A stretch of DNA of 50,579 bases. It comes from Bacteroidia bacterium (GTDB lineage: Bacteria; Bacteroidota; Bacteroidia; M30B66). Positions 33,154 through 42,092 of this stretch are shown here, in pieces. The notes beneath the pieces are model-generated. The model was not told the DNA's origin. It ran no database searches and saw nothing but the letters and a program-made list of their open reading frames with translations. The stretch is taken from NCBI GenBank assembly GCA_019695235.1, contig JAIBAI010000018.1:1-50579 (forward strand), read 5' to 3'. Numbering within the stretch: position 1 is the stretch's first letter; every line of letters begins with the position of its first letter. Both the position numbers and the translations under genes were made by a program.

Positions 33154-34986
33154 TTACTTTTTTGTTACCCAGTCTGATTTTTTTGGCAATAAATTGGCAT
33201 CAAGAATGCGCTTTTCCATTTCCGGCCGTTTAACCTCTTTCCGAAGGTACTTCTCAATCATTAAACTAGCAATCGGTGCAGCCCATGTCGCACCAAAACC
33301 AGCATTCTCAACATAAACTGCTATTGCAATTTTAGGGTTATTCATTGGTGCAAATGCGATAAATATCGAGTGGTCTTTGCCGTGTGGATTTTCTGCGGTA
33401 CCTGTTTTGGCACAAATGCTTAAAGAGTCAAGTTGTGCGATCCGACCGGTACCATTGGTGACCACATTCCTCATAGATTCAACAACTACTTCAAAATATT
33501 TTCGATCTACTGTCGTAAACCTCCTTTTTAAATAAGTGGTGTCAAGATGTCCCCCGTCAATTCGCTTTATTAGGTGTGGAGGATAGTACCAACCCCTGTT
33601 AGCAATGATAGTGCAAAAATTGGCCATCTGTAACGGGGTAACACCCATTTCACCCTGTCCGATAGCAAGTGATATGATAGAAATAGCATTCCACCTCCCG
33701 GCTCCATGATAGCGGTCATAATATTTTACAGTAGGTACGTTGCCACTTGATTCCTGCGGCAAATCAATCGGAATTTTTTTTCCCAGACCAAAGCTTAACA
33801 CGTGATTCCGCCAAACTGTAAAGCCTTCTGAGGTTTTTTTATACTTCAAAAGCGTGTTCCGAAACGTATTGCAATAGTACGAATTACATGAGGTGGTAAT
33901 TGAATACCTGAGATTCACCGGAGATGCATGTGGGTGGCAACCTACTGTTAAGCCCCCAAAATGAAAGCCCCTGCTACAACTAAATAAGGTGTTCTCATTG
34001 ATTACTCCTTCATGCTGCCCGATGAGCGCATTCACCAATTTAAAAGTTGAACCGGGCGGATATTTCGCCATCGTTGCCCTGTTAAATAATGGTTTTAAGG
34101 TGTCAAGCAGCATTCTACGGTACTGCTTGCTTTTGGCACGCCCCACTAGGAGGTTGGGGTCGTAGGTCGGACTTGAAACCATGCACAATACTTCTCCACT
34201 GGCCGGCTCAATTGCTACAATAGCACCCACTTTATTCTGCATCAGTTTCTCGCCATACTCCTGTAAACCTGCGTCTATTGATGAATACAGGCTTTTACCC
34301 AAGACAGAAGCCGTATCATATTTGCCACCGTCAAAAGAACCTCGCTCGCGGTTATATACATCAACCATCACGATTTTAACCCCTCGTTGCCCACGTAATG
34401 ATTCTTCATAAGATTTCTCAATACCGCTTAGCCCCATATTATCACCACTCCGGTAATAGGGATTCTGAGCGATAATCTTATCGTCTACTTCTCCCACATA
34501 ACCCAAAGCATGTGAAGCAATTTTTAAAGGATATTTTCGTAGTGTCCTTGCCTGAAGGAAGAACCCAGGAAATTTGATTAACTTTTCCTGCAAGGGAAGA
34601 GATGTTTCAAGTGAAATATCATTGATGAAAATTTCAGGTTTAAATGAACTGAATTTTTGTTTTTTAAGCTTGGTAATTTTCTCAATAAATTCTTCTTTGG
34701 TGATTTCAAGCATCTGGCAAAAGTCAGATGTATCAATGGTTTTAACTCTTTTCGGAATAACCATAAGGTCATACGCCGGTTCATTGTAAACCATGATTTT
34801 GCCTTGCCTGTCATAAATAATACCGCGCTCAGGATATTCAATCTTATGGCGCAATGCATTGTCGTTGGCTGCCAGCTTGAATTTCTTATCAATAACCTGA
34901 ATATAAAAAAGGCGAATTAAATAAATCAAAATCAGGCTGATGAAAATTGCACTGATGACGTATTTCCGGTCTGAAAAAAGATTCAT
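33154..34986 (-). CDS. mrdA: Penicillin-binding protein 2 (transpeptidase of the elongasome)
   Basis: The protein has 610 residues. An N-terminal membrane helix (8-25) is followed by the pedestal domain with IEYPERGIIYDRQGKIM (near 49, the class B PBP RGxIxDRxG motif). The transpeptidase active-site serine is in STFK near residue 313, the SxN motif is SCN near 367, and the KTG motif is AKTGTAE near 528. PBP2 cross-links the glycan strands made by RodA. The gene overlaps mreD by four bases (ATGA) and is followed by rodA three bases later. Confidence 0.96.
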   Translation of the reverse strand: MNLFSDRKYVISAIFISLILIYLIRLFYIQVIDKKFKLAANDNALRHKIEYPERGIIYDRQGKIMVYNEPAYDLMVIPKRVKTIDTSDFCQMLEITKEEFIEKITKLKKQKFSSFKPEIFINDISLETSLPLQEKLIKFPGFFLQARTLRKYPLKIASHALGYVGEVDDKIIAQNPYYRSGDNMGLSGIEKSYEESLRGQRGVKIVMVDVYNRERGSFDGGKYDTASVLGKSLYSSIDAGLQEYGEKLMQNKVGAIVAIEPASGEVLCMVSSPTYDPNLLVGRAKSKQYRRMLLDTLKPLFNRATMAKYPPGSTFKLVNALIGQHEGVINENTLFSCSRGFHFGGLTVGCHPHASPVNLRYSITTSCNSYYCNTFRNTLLKYKKTSEGFTVWRNHVLSFGLGKKIPIDLPQESSGNVPTVKYYDRYHGAGRWNAISIISLAIGQGEMGVTPLQMANFCTIIANRGWYYPPHLIKRIDGGHLDTTYLKRRFTTVDRKYFEVVVESMRNVVTNGTGRIAQLDSLSICAKTGTAENPHGKDHSIFIAFAPMNNPKIAIAVYVENAGFGATWAAPIASLMIEKYLRKEVKRPEMEKRILDANLLPKKSDWVTKK

Positions 34987-35516
34987 AGCGTCGAATCTTT
35001 TGTGCGTTGTGAAAGCACCTGGCTAAGCATTATCAGCGCAAAACTTGAAAAACTATTGGTAACAATTCGCAGAAGCAAATTTAATATGTCAACAAAATTA
35101 AAGGCTTCTATAAAAAATAAAACAGTATGATGTACAAGGGTACATACTCCAGCATAGACCACAAAAGTACGAACCCCCATTCCTGAGATATTCAAGCGCA
35201 GTGTGGTCTCATATCCTTCACGTGGGGCAATAAGATTAAGAAAGCCCGGGCGTATAAATGCAAGTACCAAACAGGCTGATGCGTGCATTCCCGGAGTGCC
35301 GCTAAAAATATCAATGGTTAAGCCAGTCAGAAATGCAATAAATAAAAGCAATACTTTGTTGATGTTTACCGGAAGCATTAAGATAAACATAATGTACAGA
35401 AATGGGTTAAAATATCCATTTAGAATACCGCCGATCTCAATTTTATTGAGTACCAACACCTGGATAAATACCAGTAAAATAAACCTAAACAGATGTTGGA
35501 AAATTTCAATCAGCAT
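34983..35516 (-). CDS. mreD: Rod shape-determining protein MreD-like
   Basis: The protein has 177 residues with about five membrane helices and no large loops. Segments such as YFNPFLYIMFILMLPVNINK near 34-53 and GLTIDIFSGTPGMHASACLV near 65-84 (the conserved D-x-F-x-G-x-G/P-x-H motif) fit the MreD family, which varies a lot between phyla. It is thought to couple MreC to the elongation complex in the inner membrane. It overlaps mreC by 11 bases and mrdA by 4, so all three are translationally linked. Confidence 0.9.
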   Translation of the reverse strand: MLIEIFQHLFRFILLVFIQVLVLNKIEIGGILNGYFNPFLYIMFILMLPVNINKVLLLFIAFLTGLTIDIFSGTPGMHASACLVLAFIRPGFLNLIAPREGYETTLRLNISGMGVRTFVVYAGVCTLVHHTVLFFIEAFNFVDILNLLLRIVTNSFSSFALIMLSQVLSQRTKDSTL

Positions 35517-36339
35517 GGGTAGTGGTTTTAGCTTCCAGACTATCCCTTTCTTCCTTAAGGATATTGCGGATTACATATACATAAGAAAGATTCTGAAAAT
35601 CAGTTGAAAATTTTATTTTAATATCTTTAAAACTATCACCACTATTGCCCAACTCAAGTATCTTTCCTATTACAATACCCCGGGGAAAAATACCTGAAAA
35701 AGTACTGGTGATGATGGTGTCACCCACTTTTACCTTCGCATGACTTGGAATATCCCGCAATTGACCAATAACAGGCGAATTGCCACTCCAAACCGTGGTG
35801 CCGAAATAGTCATTGCTCTTTATCTTTGATGAAATACGGGTGTCGCTATGCAATAAGGAAGAAACAGTTGAAAAATGAGGTGATACATCTTTTACAATTC
35901 CAACAACACCAGAACCACAGGCAACAGCCATATAAGGCCTGATCCCATGAAGGCTGCCCTTGTCAAGGGTTAGATAGTTGTTAATTCTGTTTACACTGTT
36001 ATTTATTACCCTGGCCGGAAGGTATTCATATTGCTGAATCAGCAGGCTATCGTCTTCTTTGTTCCAATGAAAGTGTTGGTCGTAATAATTCGCAGTATCA
36101 AGCTGCCTTAATAATGCATTTTCTTCCGCAAGCTGACGATTTGTTATGCCAAGTTTCAGATAATCAGTCAGTTGGCTGTAGCCACTGTAAATAGTTCCTA
36201 CAACATAGTTCGACGTGGTTACATACGCCGAACGCTGGTAACTGTTGTTCATAACAAGCAGGTAAAAACAAAGCCCCTGCATAATTAGAAACAAAATGAA
36301 AAAATGATACCTCCTGATAAGCAGGATGAAGTTCCGCAT
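35506..36339 (-). CDS. mreC: Rod shape-determining protein MreC
   Basis: The protein has 277 residues. One N-terminal membrane helix (YHFFILFLIMQGLCFYLLVM) is followed by a coiled-coil-like segment (TNRQLAEENALLRQLD, about 65-80). The two periplasmic beta barrels contain NRINNYLTLDKGSLHGIRPY (near 117) and the family signature KVGDTIITSTFSGIFPRGIV (near 205-225). MreC bridges MreB on the inside with PBP2 in the periplasm. It follows mreB by 23 bases. Confidence 0.95.
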   Translation of the reverse strand: MRNFILLIRRYHFFILFLIMQGLCFYLLVMNNSYQRSAYVTTSNYVVGTIYSGYSQLTDYLKLGITNRQLAEENALLRQLDTANYYDQHFHWNKEDDSLLIQQYEYLPARVINNSVNRINNYLTLDKGSLHGIRPYMAVACGSGVVGIVKDVSPHFSTVSSLLHSDTRISSKIKSNDYFGTTVWSGNSPVIGQLRDIPSHAKVKVGDTIITSTFSGIFPRGIVIGKILELGNSGDSFKDIKIKFSTDFQNLSYVYVIRNILKEERDSLEAKTTTHAD

Positions 36340-36362
36340 GGCGCTTTATCCTTTGCAAATAA

Positions 36363-37385
36363 TTAACGGATAAGGAATTTAAACTTGTCGCGGTTTTTCA
36401 ACGCAATACCTGTGCCTCTCGCAACCGCTCTTAGTGGGTCTTCTGCAATATAAACCGGCAGCTTGGTACGTGCTGAAATACGCTTATCTAAGCCCCGGAG
36501 CATGGAACCTCCACCTGCAAGATATATACCCGTACGGTAAATATCAGCAGAAAGCTCGGGGGGGGTCATCTCAAGTGCATTTAAAATAGCTGCCTCAATC
36601 TTGGCTATTGATTTGTCAAGGCAATGGGCAATCTCCTGATAGGATACCATAATTTCTTTCGGAATGCCGGTCATCATATCTCGGCCATGCACAGCAAAAT
36701 CCGGCGGAGGGTTGTCAATTTCTGTAAGTGCAGCACCTACCTCAATCTTTATACGTTCAGCCGTACGCTCTCCAATATGTATATTATGTTGGCGACGCAT
36801 GTAATCCTCAATGTCAGAAGTGAAATCATCTCCGGCAACACGAATACTCTTGTCGCAAACGATACCTCCCAAAGCAATAACAGCAATCTCAGAGGTACCC
36901 CCACCAATATCAATAATCATATTTCCCATAGGTTCCTCCACGTCAATACCAATACCGATTGCAGCTGCCATTGGCTCATGAATCAAATATACTTCCTTGG
37001 CACCTGCATGTTCGGCAGAGTCACGTACAGCACGCTTTTCAACTTCCGTAATGCCTGAAGGAATACATATTACCATTACCAAACTAGGTGAAAATATTTT
37101 ACGCCCCGGATTGATCATTTTAATCATTCCGCGAATCATGTGCTCAGCAGCATTAAAGTCGGCGATAACACCGTCTTTCAATGGCCTGATTGTTTTAATA
37201 TTTTCATGGGTTTTTCCATGCATTTGCTGGGCCTGCTTCCCAACAGCGATTACTTTGCCGGTTGACCTTTCAATTGCCACAATCGAAGGTTCATCAACAA
37301 CCACTTTATCATTGTGTATGATAATCGTATTTGCGGTGCCTAAGTCAATCGCTATATCCTGGCTAAAAAAGTTAAATATCCCCAT
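36363..37385 (-). CDS. mreB: Actin-like rod shape-determining protein MreB
   Basis: The protein has 340 residues. It starts MGIFNFFSQDIAIDLGTANT, with the phosphate-1 loop DLGTANT and the basic/hydrophobic N-terminus that binds membrane. Phosphate-2 loop NMIIDIGGGTSEIAVIALGG lies near 157-176 and the adenosine motif IYLAGGGSMLRGLD near 288. It forms ATP-dependent filaments under the inner membrane and directs elongation synthesis. It lies 23 bases after purH in the same direction and is followed by mreC-mreD-mrdA-rodA. Confidence 0.97.
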   Translation of the reverse strand: MGIFNFFSQDIAIDLGTANTIIIHNDKVVVDEPSIVAIERSTGKVIAVGKQAQQMHGKTHENIKTIRPLKDGVIADFNAAEHMIRGMIKMINPGRKIFSPSLVMVICIPSGITEVEKRAVRDSAEHAGAKEVYLIHEPMAAAIGIGIDVEEPMGNMIIDIGGGTSEIAVIALGGIVCDKSIRVAGDDFTSDIEDYMRRQHNIHIGERTAERIKIEVGAALTEIDNPPPDFAVHGRDMMTGIPKEIMVSYQEIAHCLDKSIAKIEAAILNALEMTPPELSADIYRTGIYLAGGGSMLRGLDKRISARTKLPVYIAEDPLRAVARGTGIALKNRDKFKFLIR

Positions 37386-37408
37386 TTGTCTGGTTCTGGT
37401 GAATGTTT

Positions 37409-38902
37409 TTAATGTTTAAAATGTCTGATTCCGGTAACAACCATTGGTATTCCTAAACGGTCGGCGGCATCAATTGAATCCTGATCTTTTATAGAGCCAC
37501 CAGGTTGTGCAATAGCTGAAATTCCAGCAGCTCCGGCAATTTCTACACAATCAGGGAAGGGGAAAAAGGCGTCGGATGCCATCACAGCCCCGGCAGTAGT
37601 AAAGCCGGTTCTACGTGCTTTGTCAATTGCCTGGTTTAATGCATCAACCCGCGATGTTTGCCCGGTGCCGGATGCCAGCATCTGCCCGTCTTTTACAAGC
37701 ACAATTGCGTTCGACTTGGTATGTTTAACCAGGCTAATCGCAAAGGTTAAATCTGAAACATCTTCAGGCTTTACCGGCGTCCGGCTAACTACCTTGAAGC
37801 CTTCTGCGGTATCCTGATGCTGATCCGCTTCCTGCCACAATATACCATTAAGAACAGAACGGTATTGCCATGAAGGCCAGGTGAAAGCTTTTGATTTGAG
37901 TAAGATTCTGTTTTTCTTCTTTTCAAGAATAACAAATGCTTCAGGAGAATAAGCAGGAGCAATCATCACCTCAAAGAAGATCTGATCAACTGCAATAGCA
38001 GTTTCTTCTTCAATTGGACTGTTGAATACAACGATTCCCCCAAATGCAGAAACCGGATCCCCGGCCAATGCCTTCTCCCATGCCCGTAACTGATTGTTAT
38101 CAAGTGCCGCACCACATGCGTTGTTGTGCTTAATTACTGCACAGCCAGCAGAAGGGAAATCCTGTACCAGGCGAAGTGCGGCATCTATATCGAGAAGGTT
38201 GTTATATGAAAGTTCCTTGCCATGCAACTGCTCCACGGCTTCTGAAAGCCGACCAATAAACTTACCCTTCTGGTGTGGATTCTCGCCATATCTAAGCTGC
38301 CTTTCCTGCGATGGTTCGAACCAATCAGCTATCGCCTGATCGTATGCCGCCGTCAGTCTAAATGCCTTCGCAGCCATCTTACGCCGGTCTTCAAGTAAAC
38401 TGCCACCTCCCTGACTTTCTAATATGGCCAAAAGTTGACCGTATTCATTACGTGAAGGTACAATCAGCACATCGTTAAAGTTTTTCGCCCCCGCTCGTAT
38501 CAAACTTACCCCACCAATATCAATCTTCTCAATGATTTCCTGAAAGTCAGCACCCGATTGCCGTGTTTCCTCAAACGGGTATAGGTCAACAATTACAAGG
38601 TCTATCTCCGGTATTGAATATTCTTCAAGTTGTGCAATGTCTGACTGCTCATCACGTCTGCCCAATATGCCTCCAAAAACTCTTGGATGCAAAGTTTTAA
38701 CCCTTCCGCCAAGTATTGATGGGTAGTCGGTTAGGTCTTCAACAGCAACTACATCAATCCCTAATTGGTTCAGAAAGTCTTGCGTTCCTCCTGTTGAATA
38801 AAATGTAACACCTTGTTTATCAAGCAATTGGGCAATTTCACTGAGCCCGTCTTTGTTGTAAACCGACACCAGTGCCCGCCTTATTTTTTTATACCCTTCC
38901 AT
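37409..38902 (-). CDS. purH: Bifunctional AICAR formyltransferase/IMP cyclohydrolase
   Basis: With ATG 38902 (MEGYKKIRRALVSVYNKDGL) the protein has 497 residues; an in-frame extension to 38944 overlaps a -7 element and is not used. The cyclohydrolase (MGS-like) domain covers ~1-200, including STGGTQDFLNQLGI near 36 and GGRVKTLHPRVFGGILGRR near 67. The formyltransferase domain follows with the catalytic IKHNNACGAA near 255 (KHxNxCG motif). It carries out the last two steps of de novo purine synthesis. It heads the mre gene cluster, a linkage seen in other Bacteroidota. Confidence 0.96.
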   Translation of the reverse strand: MEGYKKIRRALVSVYNKDGLSEIAQLLDKQGVTFYSTGGTQDFLNQLGIDVVAVEDLTDYPSILGGRVKTLHPRVFGGILGRRDEQSDIAQLEEYSIPEIDLVIVDLYPFEETRQSGADFQEIIEKIDIGGVSLIRAGAKNFNDVLIVPSRNEYGQLLAILESQGGGSLLEDRRKMAAKAFRLTAAYDQAIADWFEPSQERQLRYGENPHQKGKFIGRLSEAVEQLHGKELSYNNLLDIDAALRLVQDFPSAGCAVIKHNNACGAALDNNQLRAWEKALAGDPVSAFGGIVVFNSPIEEETAIAVDQIFFEVMIAPAYSPEAFVILEKKKNRILLKSKAFTWPSWQYRSVLNGILWQEADQHQDTAEGFKVVSRTPVKPEDVSDLTFAISLVKHTKSNAIVLVKDGQMLASGTGQTSRVDALNQAIDKARRTGFTTAGAVMASDAFFPFPDCVEIAGAAGISAIAQPGGSIKDQDSIDAADRLGIPMVVTGIRHFKH

Positions 38903-38919
38903 GTTTGTCGAAATCAGCG

Positions 38920-38927
38920 CAAACTTA
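38920..38927 (-). promoter_or_regulatory. purH: -7 element of the purH-mre operon
   Basis: On the minus strand TAAGTTTG is an exact TAnnTTTG 17 bases before the purH ATG. No -33 TTTG is obvious. Confidence 0.55.
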
Positions 38928-39015
38928 AAAAAGAAATGCCGCATTTACGGATGAAAATGTCGTAGGAAATTATCGAATTACAAGAATTTGTTAACATTCT
39001 TCGATGGCGCTTTCG

Positions 39016-39047
39016 TTTAGCATGCAATTGCTGAATGGCTATCTTTA
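39016..39047 (+). promoter_or_regulatory. Candidate promoter of the ABC permease gene
   Basis: TTTA at 39016, 20 bases, then TATCTTTA at 39040-39047; each box has one mismatch. It would place the transcript start near 39053, favouring the ATG at 39067. Confidence 0.35.
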
Positions 39048-39051
39048 GGCC

Positions 39052-40296
39052 GTGATTCGATTGAGAATGTTACAAGAAAGCTTTCGTTTTGCCCTGCGTG
39101 CATTGTTTGAACATAAACTCCGCACTTTGCTTTCTGTTTTAGGCATTACCATTGGTATATTTTCAATCATCTCAGTCTTTACAATGGTTGATTCTATCAG
39201 GGCGAATCTTGATAAAAGCATCTCATCATTAGGCGATAACGTGGTCTATGTACAAAAATGGCCATGGGAATTTACCAACGACTTCCCCTGGTGGTCGTAT
39301 ATGAACCGACCCGTTACCAGATACCATGAGCTGGCCGAACTGAAAAAACGTAGTCAGTTGGCAGATGCAATGGCGTTTATGGTCCAGACAAGCACAACCG
39401 TAAAGTATCAGTCAAACGCAGTAGAAGATGCAAAAATATACGCTGTGAGCGAAGGTTATGACCGGATAAAAAGTTTTGAACTGGCACAGGGCAGGTACTT
39501 TACAGAACATGAGCTAAAAAACGGTAAAAATTTTGCGATACTTGGTGCGGAAATAGCGTCAGCACTATTTGGAGAGCAAACTCCTGTTGGACGAACTATT
39601 ATAGTTAAAGGAGAAAAATTAAGCGTAATTGGCGTTTTTCATAAAGAAGGACAAAATATTATTGACCTGGGGCTTGATAACGTAGTGCTTGTGCCTGTCA
39701 ACCTTGCCAAAGCATACATTGAGATAAATACCGATAATGTTAATCCGCATATTTTGGTGAAAGCCTTGCCCGGGGTAAATAATGATTTGCTAAAAGACGA
39801 ACTTACCGGTATCATGCGCGCAATAAGGAAGTTGGCACCGCGTGACCGGGATAATTTTGCCCTGAATGAAACAAAACTGATTTCAAAAGGCTTTGACGGT
39901 CTTCGTGATATTCTCTACCTTACCGGAGGTATCATTGGCTTTTTTTCGGTATTGGTAGGCGGTTTTGGAATTGCAAATATCATGTTCGTTTCGGTAAAAG
40001 AACGCACTAATATTATCGGAATTCAAAAAGCCCTGGGGGCAAAACGCTCATTTATCTTATTTGAGTTTCTCTCCGAATCAGTTCTACTCTCATTGATTGG
40101 TGGTGCTTTTGGACTGCTGCTCATATTTGTCTTTAGCTTGGTCTTAAATGTTATGATTGATTTTCATATCGTACTGAGTGCCTGGAATATCCTTTTTGGC
40201 TTGCTAATTTCTTCTGTCATAGGTCTTATAGCAGGTCTTGCCCCTGCATTTTTGGCAGCACGCCTTAATCCCGTAGAAGCTATACACGCAAAATAA
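39052..40296 (+). CDS. MacB/FtsX-type ABC transporter permease
   Basis: Up to 414 residues from GTG 39052; the ATG at 39067 (MLQESFRFALRALFEHKLRT) is the likelier start given the candidate promoter. Architecture: one N-terminal helix (LLSVLGITIGIFSIISVF), a large periplasmic MacB_PCD domain (about 50-270, containing GRYFTEHELKNGKNFAILGAE-like ARG signature), then three FtsX helices. The loop MFVSVKERTNIIGIQKALGA is the classic coupling helix contacting the ATPase. These permeases pump lipoproteins, peptides or drugs, or transmit mechanical signals. No ATPase or membrane-fusion gene is adjacent, so the partner is encoded elsewhere. Confidence 0.9.
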   Translation: MIRLRMLQESFRFALRALFEHKLRTLLSVLGITIGIFSIISVFTMVDSIRANLDKSISSLGDNVVYVQKWPWEFTNDFPWWSYMNRPVTRYHELAELKKRSQLADAMAFMVQTSTTVKYQSNAVEDAKIYAVSEGYDRIKSFELAQGRYFTEHELKNGKNFAILGAEIASALFGEQTPVGRTIIVKGEKLSVIGVFHKEGQNIIDLGLDNVVLVPVNLAKAYIEINTDNVNPHILVKALPGVNNDLLKDELTGIMRAIRKLAPRDRDNFALNETKLISKGFDGLRDILYLTGGIIGFFSVLVGGFGIANIMFVSVKERTNIIGIQKALGAKRSFILFEFLSESVLLSLIGGAFGLLLIFVFSLVLNVMIDFHIVLSAWNILFGLLISSVIGLIAGLAPAFLAARLNPVEAIHAK

Positions 40297-40327
40297 ATCT
40301 CCTGACCAGGTACCGAATGACTCTGCA

Positions 40328-41380
40328 ATGAAAAAAGCAACAATGCGCGACTGGCTCCTGGCGATATTCTGGGCATTTTTACTTGCCTGGTTGCTGCGTA
40401 CGTTCTTTGTTCAGGGAGCTTTTATTCCAAGTTCAAGTATGGAGGAGACTTTACTACCCGGAGATTTTATTATAATCAGCAAAGTACATTACGGTGCCAG
40501 ACTACCCATCACCCCAATAGCCATTCCTTTCATTCAAGGCAATTTCCCAATGACCGAAAGAGCTGCATACCTAAGCAGTATACAATTGCCCTACCTGCGT
40601 TTACCAGGTTTGGATGAAGTAAAACGAAATGATGTGTTGGTGTTTAATTATCCGACCGAATTAGAAAAACCGGTTGACAAAAGAACCTTTTTTGTAAAAC
40701 GTTGTGTAGGCCTTCCAGGGGATACGCTGCAAATAATTTCCAAACAAGTGGTAATTAACGAAAAACCATTGGCCGTGAGGCCCACTTTTAAAATGATGCG
40801 CCATCTGAAAGCAAACGTCCCATTATCGCAAAAATGGCTCGACTCCCTTGATATACATGAAGGGGGCCTGGTGAGCAATCAGTTCGAGTATGAGTTCCCG
40901 ATGACAGATTCACTTACACATCTGGTGCATCATTCGCAGCCCAATCTTATCATTCGCCTTCGCATGGAACCGAAAAATGTCTCACAGGCGCATGTTTTCC
41001 CATATTCTCCCAACTATCCTTTTAACCCTGATTTTTGGGGGCCGGTGGTAATTCCGGCCAAAGGGATGACCATAGCCCTGAACGATACGAACCTGGTTTT
41101 GTACGAAAAAATAATCCGCGATTACGAAGGAAATATTCTTGAAAACGCTGGCAATACGATACGAATCAATGGTGAAATTCAAACAAGCTATACTTTCAAA
41201 CTTAACTATTTTTTTGTGCTTGGCGATAACCGTGACCTCTCATCTGATTCAAGATTCTGGGGGTTTTTGCCTGAAAATCACCTTGTCGGAAAAGCATGGA
41301 TTAGCTTCTTCTCAATAGACCCCCTGGGTAGAACCAAACAAAAAATACGCTGGAATCGAATTTTTAAAACAATTCATTAG
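40328..41380 (+). CDS. lepB: Signal peptidase I
   Basis: The protein has 350 residues. An N-terminal membrane helix (WLLAIFWAFLLAWLLRTFFV) leads into box B with the catalytic serine: GAFIPSSSMEETLLPGD near residue 31-47. The catalytic lysine is in RTFFVKRCVGLPGD near 118-131 (box D), and box E is FFVLGDNRDLSSDSRFWGFL near 295-315. A large insertion between D and E (about 150-260) is usual for Bacteroidota enzymes. It removes signal peptides from Sec-exported proteins. Its stop overlaps the wbqC-like GTG start at 41380. Confidence 0.95.
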   Translation: MKKATMRDWLLAIFWAFLLAWLLRTFFVQGAFIPSSSMEETLLPGDFIIISKVHYGARLPITPIAIPFIQGNFPMTERAAYLSSIQLPYLRLPGLDEVKRNDVLVFNYPTELEKPVDKRTFFVKRCVGLPGDTLQIISKQVVINEKPLAVRPTFKMMRHLKANVPLSQKWLDSLDIHEGGLVSNQFEYEFPMTDSLTHLVHHSQPNLIIRLRMEPKNVSQAHVFPYSPNYPFNPDFWGPVVIPAKGMTIALNDTNLVLYEKIIRDYEGNILENAGNTIRINGEIQTSYTFKLNYFFVLGDNRDLSSDSRFWGFLPENHLVGKAWISFFSIDPLGRTKQKIRWNRIFKTIH

Positions 41381-41985
41381 TGCAATTTCTCCTCAATACC
41401 GCCTATTTCCCTTCTCTTGCCTGGTTTGCCTGCATTGCACAAGGTGAATGTACTGTTGACCTTGCCGGAAACTTCCAAAAACAGAGCTTTAGAAATCGCA
41501 CCAATATACTCAGTTCTCAAGGGGTACTTGGGCTTACAGTACCGGTTGTTCATGCCGGAAAAGTAACAATATCAGCAGTTGAAATTTCCTACCGCGAAAA
41601 CTGGCAAAGACAACATATCCGCAGTATCGAAACGGCATACCGCAATTCTCCTTTTTTTGAATATTACTGGCCAGAGCTATTGCCTATCCTAACGCAAAAA
41701 CAAAGTTTGTTGGCGCAATTAAATGAGTTGATTATAAATAAACTATGCCAGATGTGCTCGCTCAATAGCCCCTCTGCTACTACGTCCTGGAGCGACGTGC
41801 CAGTCAATATGAGCGACATGCGTGAACGTATTCATCCAAAACGAAGTACTCATTTTCAAATAGAACCATACGTCCAAGTATTTGACATAACAACTACAAC
41901 TGACCGCCTGAGCTTACTTGATTTGCTGTTCGCTAAAGGACCAGATTGCAGGGCTTTTTTGTCGAATTGTATTCAAATTGTATGA
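41380..41985 (+). CDS. WbqC-family protein
   Basis: The protein has 201 residues and begins with GTG at 41380, sharing one base with the lepB stop, so it is translationally coupled. Family hallmarks are LLNTAYFPSLAWFACIAQG at the start, NFQKQSFRNRTNILSSQG near 31-48 (Arg/Asn-rich motif) and LTVPV near 52-56, with ISYRENWQRQHIRSIETAYR near 68-88. WbqC proteins are found in O-antigen and other glycan clusters, but their enzymatic role is unclear. No Pro-Lys active site is seen. Confidence 0.85.
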   Translation: MQFLLNTAYFPSLAWFACIAQGECTVDLAGNFQKQSFRNRTNILSSQGVLGLTVPVVHAGKVTISAVEISYRENWQRQHIRSIETAYRNSPFFEYYWPELLPILTQKQSLLAQLNELIINKLCQMCSLNSPSATTSWSDVPVNMSDMRERIHPKRSTHFQIEPYVQVFDITTTTDRLSLLDLLFAKGPDCRAFLSNCIQIV

Positions 41986-42092
41986 GTTTTGCTATTTTAC
42001 AACTGATTTTAACAAATAAGTACCAAAGCTTCTCTGATTACAAGAAAAACGGCAAAATAACCTGAACCAGGTATAAACCCTCCTGCTTAACA

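Noticed and set aside
36624-37419. Plus-strand frames of 144 and 140 codons
   Set aside because: They are antisense to mreB, whose motifs are unambiguous.
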